Positions 59,107 to 64,000 of a DNA stretch of 64,000 bases are shown piece after piece. A program made the translations under genes and the position numbers. Source of the stretch: Zeugodacus cucurbitae (lineage: Eukaryota > Arthropoda > Insecta > Diptera > Tephritidae); contig NC_071671.1 in NCBI RefSeq assembly GCF_028554725.1, forward strand, positions 65,466,001 to 65,530,000. Reading direction: 5' to 3'. Positions within the stretch are counted from its first letter, which is position 1. The number at the start of each line of letters is the position of its first letter. A model generated the notes under the pieces. That model was not told the DNA's origin and made no database searches. It saw only the letters and a list, made by a program, of their open reading frames with translations.

Positions 59107-62100
59107 TGTTTTTTGACTGATATTCAGTTGTAATGAATATATGACCAAAGATTATACTTAAGATAAATTGTTAGATAAATAATAACAGAAAAATGTTTTT
59201 GTTGTTATGGTTTAGTTCGTCCAGTCTTAGACAGGGCATTTTGTGATGAGAGATGATGATTCTTTTAATTGCAAGTGGAATGGTCCTCAAATTCAGATCT
59301 AAAGTGGGCCATCACCACTTAATTTGCTATACTTTTTCTTACTTTTTTTTTGGTTCTATACCACTAGTGACCTCTATACTCGTATAGCTTTAAAAAATCG
59401 TGTGTTAAGTTTACTGCTAGTCTGCTATATAATTTCATTTAGGAATGTCACATTGATGTTGCCGGCTTTATGCATGACTCATGCTATTCACTGTAACCTA
59501 ATATAACTTGAAAATATTCCGTTTATATTCCAATTTAATTTTATAACATTAACGATTAGAATTTTTAAATAATTGCAAATACTGCAGCAGCAATTAAATA
59601 CTAAACCGAATAAATTTCTGCACTATCAAGTACATAGTACCGCAATTAACAAAGTTCAAAAAGTTTCCTTTGCTGCGCATAGCAAAAACTTGGGGAAACT
59701 CCAAACATCTATGAAGAGCATATTACTCATAGGCCATACATACAGACATTCAACCTAAATGTTTGATATGCACACATATACACACACATACATTGTATGT
59801 ATGCATGTAGTTTTCTATGCGGCCAATATGTATTGCAAACTGGAGTGAACGTTTTCCAATCTGATATTGTTGAAGTGGCAAGCAACAAGTGGTCGCAACA
59901 CAGCACACACACACATATACACGCATGTGTATACAAAATGCCGCTCTTGAAAATGCCTCTCCCACAATGACTGCACGCAAAATGAAAAATCTGCTCAAAA
60001 CAGTGAGCGTTTGGAAAAAGGGGGCAGAAAAAGAGCGTATGAGATCGTTGAAGAGAGAGAGAGAGAACGGAGTTTAATGACTGAAAAAAAGTCAAACTTT
60101 TTTATCACCGATTGCTGAAAAAAGATATTGTTGAGCGAAAGAGTATTGCATTTTGTCGCTTTGTCGCGCCGCGCATGTGTTGTTGCCGCTACAACAAAAG
60201 AGTACGCGTGTGATATTTTTGATTTGACTCTCACAGTGTTTGGCATGCATGAATCTATATTTGAAAGTACGTCAATATAGGTGCTTGGTAAAACCCATGA
60301 AATACATTCCTATATGCCTTGCCCGTATGTCTGTATGTATTTTCAGCAGTTTTTGAGAATTCATCTTAATTGCTAGTGTTTGACTCCTTTTCAATTGAAA
60401 ATAATTAATTGCGCAGAAATCTTATGATTCAGTGTTGACTTTTAGCCTTCAATGTGCAAGAGATATACAATAAATTTGTTGAATTTGGTGGCCAGATTTG
60501 GAGAAAGTGTACAATAAGTTCAAAAATGTTGGTGTAACCGTACAAATTCTTATGGTTATGGTTGAATTTAGTGCACTTTTAGGCGTTAGACATATATTTT
60601 TGATTTTATTGATTAGTAAATACGTGAGAAATAACAAAGCAGTACTGAATTGTGGCAAAGTTGTTGACTTCTTTACTGTTCATATCCCTAATATTCTCAG
60701 AATCTTGTAACTAGTAGTATAGCAGGTCCAAATTAATCATCAAAAATAATATAGGTAACCTAGTAATAGATTACTTCATGAAAGATGTTCTCATAAAATT
60801 TAGATAAATTAAAAGTTTTGGGGTTGTAAAATTGTAGAATTTTGGGGATATGGCTCCAAAGACACCGTAACCGTCGACGAAGGACATTCTCTTCATCAAC
60901 CTTAGTACAAATAGGCGTTATAGTGGAGACCTATACAAATTCAATAGTAAACACATTACTCAAGAGTAATCAAGAAAAATTAACGGTACATAGTAGTCTT
61001 CAAAAGTATTAGAACTCGATTCTGCTGGTTAATGACACATCCAATAGAGGTTTAAAATAAATATTATTTTTTTTTCTACTGAATTGTATTGTTGGCGATT
61101 CCATTTCACATAGGAATGAGAGAAACCAAAATTTTCTAACGCTTGTGAGCAAAACAATTCTCACTGGGCATTACACATATTTATCAACTATCACACGCTC
61201 ACTAACACACACGCCAGTACACATTTAGTATCTATGCGAGCCATGCATTATTGCAAGAGATGATGATTTCTACTCACCGACAATTTTTGGTTACCAAAGA
61301 GAGATTGGAACCAACATAATATTGGATACCACTATTGATAAGTGAGTGCGAGTAAATGTGAACATGCACATACATATGTATGCACATACAAACGCACGTG
61401 GGCATGCTTGTAGTTGTTGCCACTCTGCAAACACACATACACACTCGTATGTGTGCTGAGCAAAGCAAAAGTGTTTTGTGCGAGTATCTCGTACTCTATC
61501 CATGGGACAGGCAGAGTAGTAGTAGGAATTTCTACAAGCCAGTTGTTGCGCGAGTAGATTTGCTGATTGCCTTTTGCGCTCAGACCGACCGGCAGCCTCT
61601 TTGCCTTTGCTGCTGCTCCACTGCTTGACTGCTTGTCTGTGCTTGGCCGTTTGACTGTTGTTTCAATAATGCTTGGCATTGCTTGCATGCATTGGTAGCG
61701 GTTTAAAATACAATGTCTGACGTCGCATTTGCTTTAGTCCTTAAATAAGAAGCAACAAGTTAACATCAGCTCAAATTCATTTGACGAGACGCGCGAGAGA
61801 TATAAATTGAAATTGAAATAAATAACAACAGCAACAAGTCTCTTGTTACTTAGATAATCAAACGCAGTTTTACAACAACAAAGCAAAAAAAAGCAACAAA
61901 ATTTTAATATAAAACAACAGAAGAAGTCAAAAAGCAAAGCGAAAAGTGTCAGTGTGCAATACACGAAAGCAATTAAATAAATAAATAAATAGAAATAAAT
62001 GAGCAAGTGCAAGAATACAAGCTGTTAAATAAAAAAAAGTAACTAATTGCAAGATGTAAGCAAAGCAAGATATTTATTTATTATTGAAAACGTTTTTTTT

Positions 62101-63214
62101 TTGCAATTTCGCGACACAACAACAGTTTTTTATTGAAAAATCGCAAAATGAAATGTAATTAATTTTATGCGACTTAAAAACAAATACACATAAATAAACA
62201 AATGCTAAAATAAAATATAAATAAATTAGCATTTAATATTTTTAAGAAAAAAATTTACAAATACTTATTAGTGCGCGCCTAAGCGACGTTACCAGTTTGA
62301 TTCCAATTCGTTGTGTTTTTTTTCGTTTTTGGCTCTGCGAACGCTTTTGAGCGCACCGCGCATAGCGCTTTGCCCGTGTCAGCGTCGGCGTTTGTTGTGG
62401 CGACGGCATTTTGCGGTTTCGCGGTGGCCATTAGGCGAACGGGCATTTAACCAATAAATATTGGCAACAACAAAACAGGCGCCGAAGCGGCGACTTAAGC
62501 GCAACAACTTTTGATTGCAGCTACAATAAATAAAATAAAAAAAAATATATTAAAGAAAATAAAATCGAATTTATTTTAAAACATTAATTAGATGTAATAA
62601 ATTACTGCAGAAAAAAATCAAATAAAATAAATGTGTACTTCATTAGAAAGGACGTACATTTTTTGAACACATTAATTGTTTTAAAAAAGAATATAACAAA
62701 TGCATGCTATATAAAGCGGTGTTTGGCATGAAGCTTGCAAAAATTACAATTTTTATAAGAAAAAATTTGAAATTTGTATAAAATGTGCAAGTGTTTGTAT
62801 TTTTGCATATGGACACTGTGTGGAAATTGTAAATTATTTAAAAGTATAAAAAGTACAAGCAAAAAAATTAAAAAAAAAAAAAAAACAAATTAAAATGTGA
62901 AATGTGTTAAAACAGGGAAAACCTTTGAGAAAAAATAGCAAATAAAATGAAATTAATAAAAAATAAATATAAAAATTACGTTGGTCTCATTCAATAAAAA
63001 TATTTCTTATTAAAATAAAAATTTTCCTAAACTCTCGCTAATAGTTTATTTTATACATAGGTTTTCTCTTTCTAAACCAAGTTTTTTGTTTTAAAAATAA
63101 TTAAACTTCAAGAAAAAATTATAAATAATAAAATCTAAATCTAAAGAAAATTATAATAGATAGTTAAATTTTTTTTTTAAATTTCCAAAATTTATTTATT
63201 TTGAACTATAAATT

Positions 63215-63232
63215 ACATACATACATACATAC
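63215..63232. repeat. (CATA)n microsatellite
   Basis: Four and a half CATA units. Confidence 0.85.
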
Positions 63233-64000
63233 GTTAAAGCTATATTTTCAATTGTTTAAAATATGTTTTAAGACATAGAAAAGGCATTCAGTCAAACTAA
63301 ATGTCAACACGCCAGCGCATTACGCATCATCCAATACCCCCCTTTTAACAGCTAACAGTAGTAGTGGTGGTCAAAAGCAACAATTTTCCGCCAAAGTTAT
63401 AAATTGCAAATGTTAATTACACACGTGCGGCGGAGCAAACTATTGCTGTCAGCAAGTTGTTGTTAAAATTTTCGCTGTTGTTTTTGGTTTTATTCTCTGT
63501 GCTTGAACAGAAAGCAGGCGTGCCATACGGCAAGCGTCTCATAAAGAATTGTAGTTTATTTAATTGAAAAATTTTCATTTTCATTGCTGATTTGGCTTGT
63601 GGAAGCGTGCAGCGCAGCAAAAATACGCGCTGAAACACATCTGCTTACTGAGATATGTATGTATGTACTTATTGACAATATTTGTGTAGTGAGAAATTTT
63701 TAATTTCGAATTAGCATTCGTTTAACTCGCAATTTGCAATGGAAAAATTCCAAAATTGTTAATTTTTTGTCATATTGTTTTAAAGCTCATTTGCTTGCTC
63801 ATCAGCTGCGCTGTTTGTGTTGCGCTTGCGCTTTAGCCGGTGTTGACTTTTAGTAAGTCAGGTTATTGTTAATACCGTTTTAAAATTCATATTTTTGCAC
63901 TTGAATATTTAAATATTTCAATTTGAAAGAAAGCACTACGTGCGCTTAATAATATGTGTTCTCAGTCTACAAGGAAACTGAAACAAGTACATGAAATTTC

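Larger units (their letters stand above)
57619..64000. other. Right-hand spacer or intron with microsatellites and GC-richer patches
   Basis: No gene recognised. It holds TATG microsatellites (57950-57980, 58420-58444), AG runs near 60040-60063, and GC-richer patches at 61540-61690 and 62270-62520. The 62340-62440 patch is rich in GCG/CGC and is followed by an A-rich leader-like sequence, so it may be a promoter or 5' UTR of the gene to the right. Confidence 0.35.

Noticed and set aside
61332..61688. 118-codon minus-strand frame
   Set aside because: Driven by CACA/CATA tracts; no recognisable protein features.

Overview
The window looks like nuclear DNA of a higher (brachyceran) fly, most likely a tephritid fruit fly. 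It is AT-rich and full of TATG/CATA microsatellites, with intron-rich genes and arthropod-type promoters (TATA plus TCAGT initiator, DRE motif). The transposon set (RTE-like LINEs, an intact DD41D rosa-type mariner, foldback MITEs) also fits Tephritidae. The species is inferred, not proven.

Region 1 (1-23.9 kb, minus strand): the 5' two thirds of spinster (spin), a lysosomal major-facilitator lipid/sugar transporter. Exons are at 23041-23317, 3598-3955 and 1471-1797. They are followed by two mutually exclusive exons of identical length and phase, 978-1239 and 257-518. The last exons lie beyond the left edge. The first intron is about 19 kb and holds a 633-bp foldback element with 8-bp target duplications, a 5'-truncated RTE copy, a near-complete RTE with an intact 996-residue ORF, and perhaps a tiny nested gene (20638-21006).

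Region 2 (24.0-26.4 kb): a compact two-gene block. A predicted two-exon gene of unknown function (plus strand, DRE at its 5' end) is head-to-head with spin. It is tail-to-tail with a seven-exon minus-strand gene, reconstructed here, encoding a 332-residue protein with two tandem MADF domains and a C-terminal BESS motif.

Region 3 (26.6-31.7 kb): a mariner relic, a small TATA-driven gene for a secreted Gly/His-rich peptide (28280-28564), a 39-bp RTE scrap and AT-rich spacer.

Region 4 (31.7-64 kb, plus strand): 5' ends and leader exons without recognisable coding bodies. There is a TATA promoter with two leader exons, the second ending exactly at ATG|GTAAGT (31939-31941), and candidate first coding exons near 43891 and 48661. 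These look like starts of long-intron genes, or of one gene with several promoters, continuing past the right edge. Between them lie the intact mariner (37220-38526), a mutated RTE copy (39632-40670), a second mariner relic, two related hairpin-ended repeats (34633-35823, 45620-46167), MITE-like inverted repeats and a LINE RNase H relic (56905-57618). No tRNA, rRNA, CRISPR or prokaryotic feature was seen.

All exon borders come from reading splice consensus and phase by eye. Family names come from recognised motifs, not from a database search.
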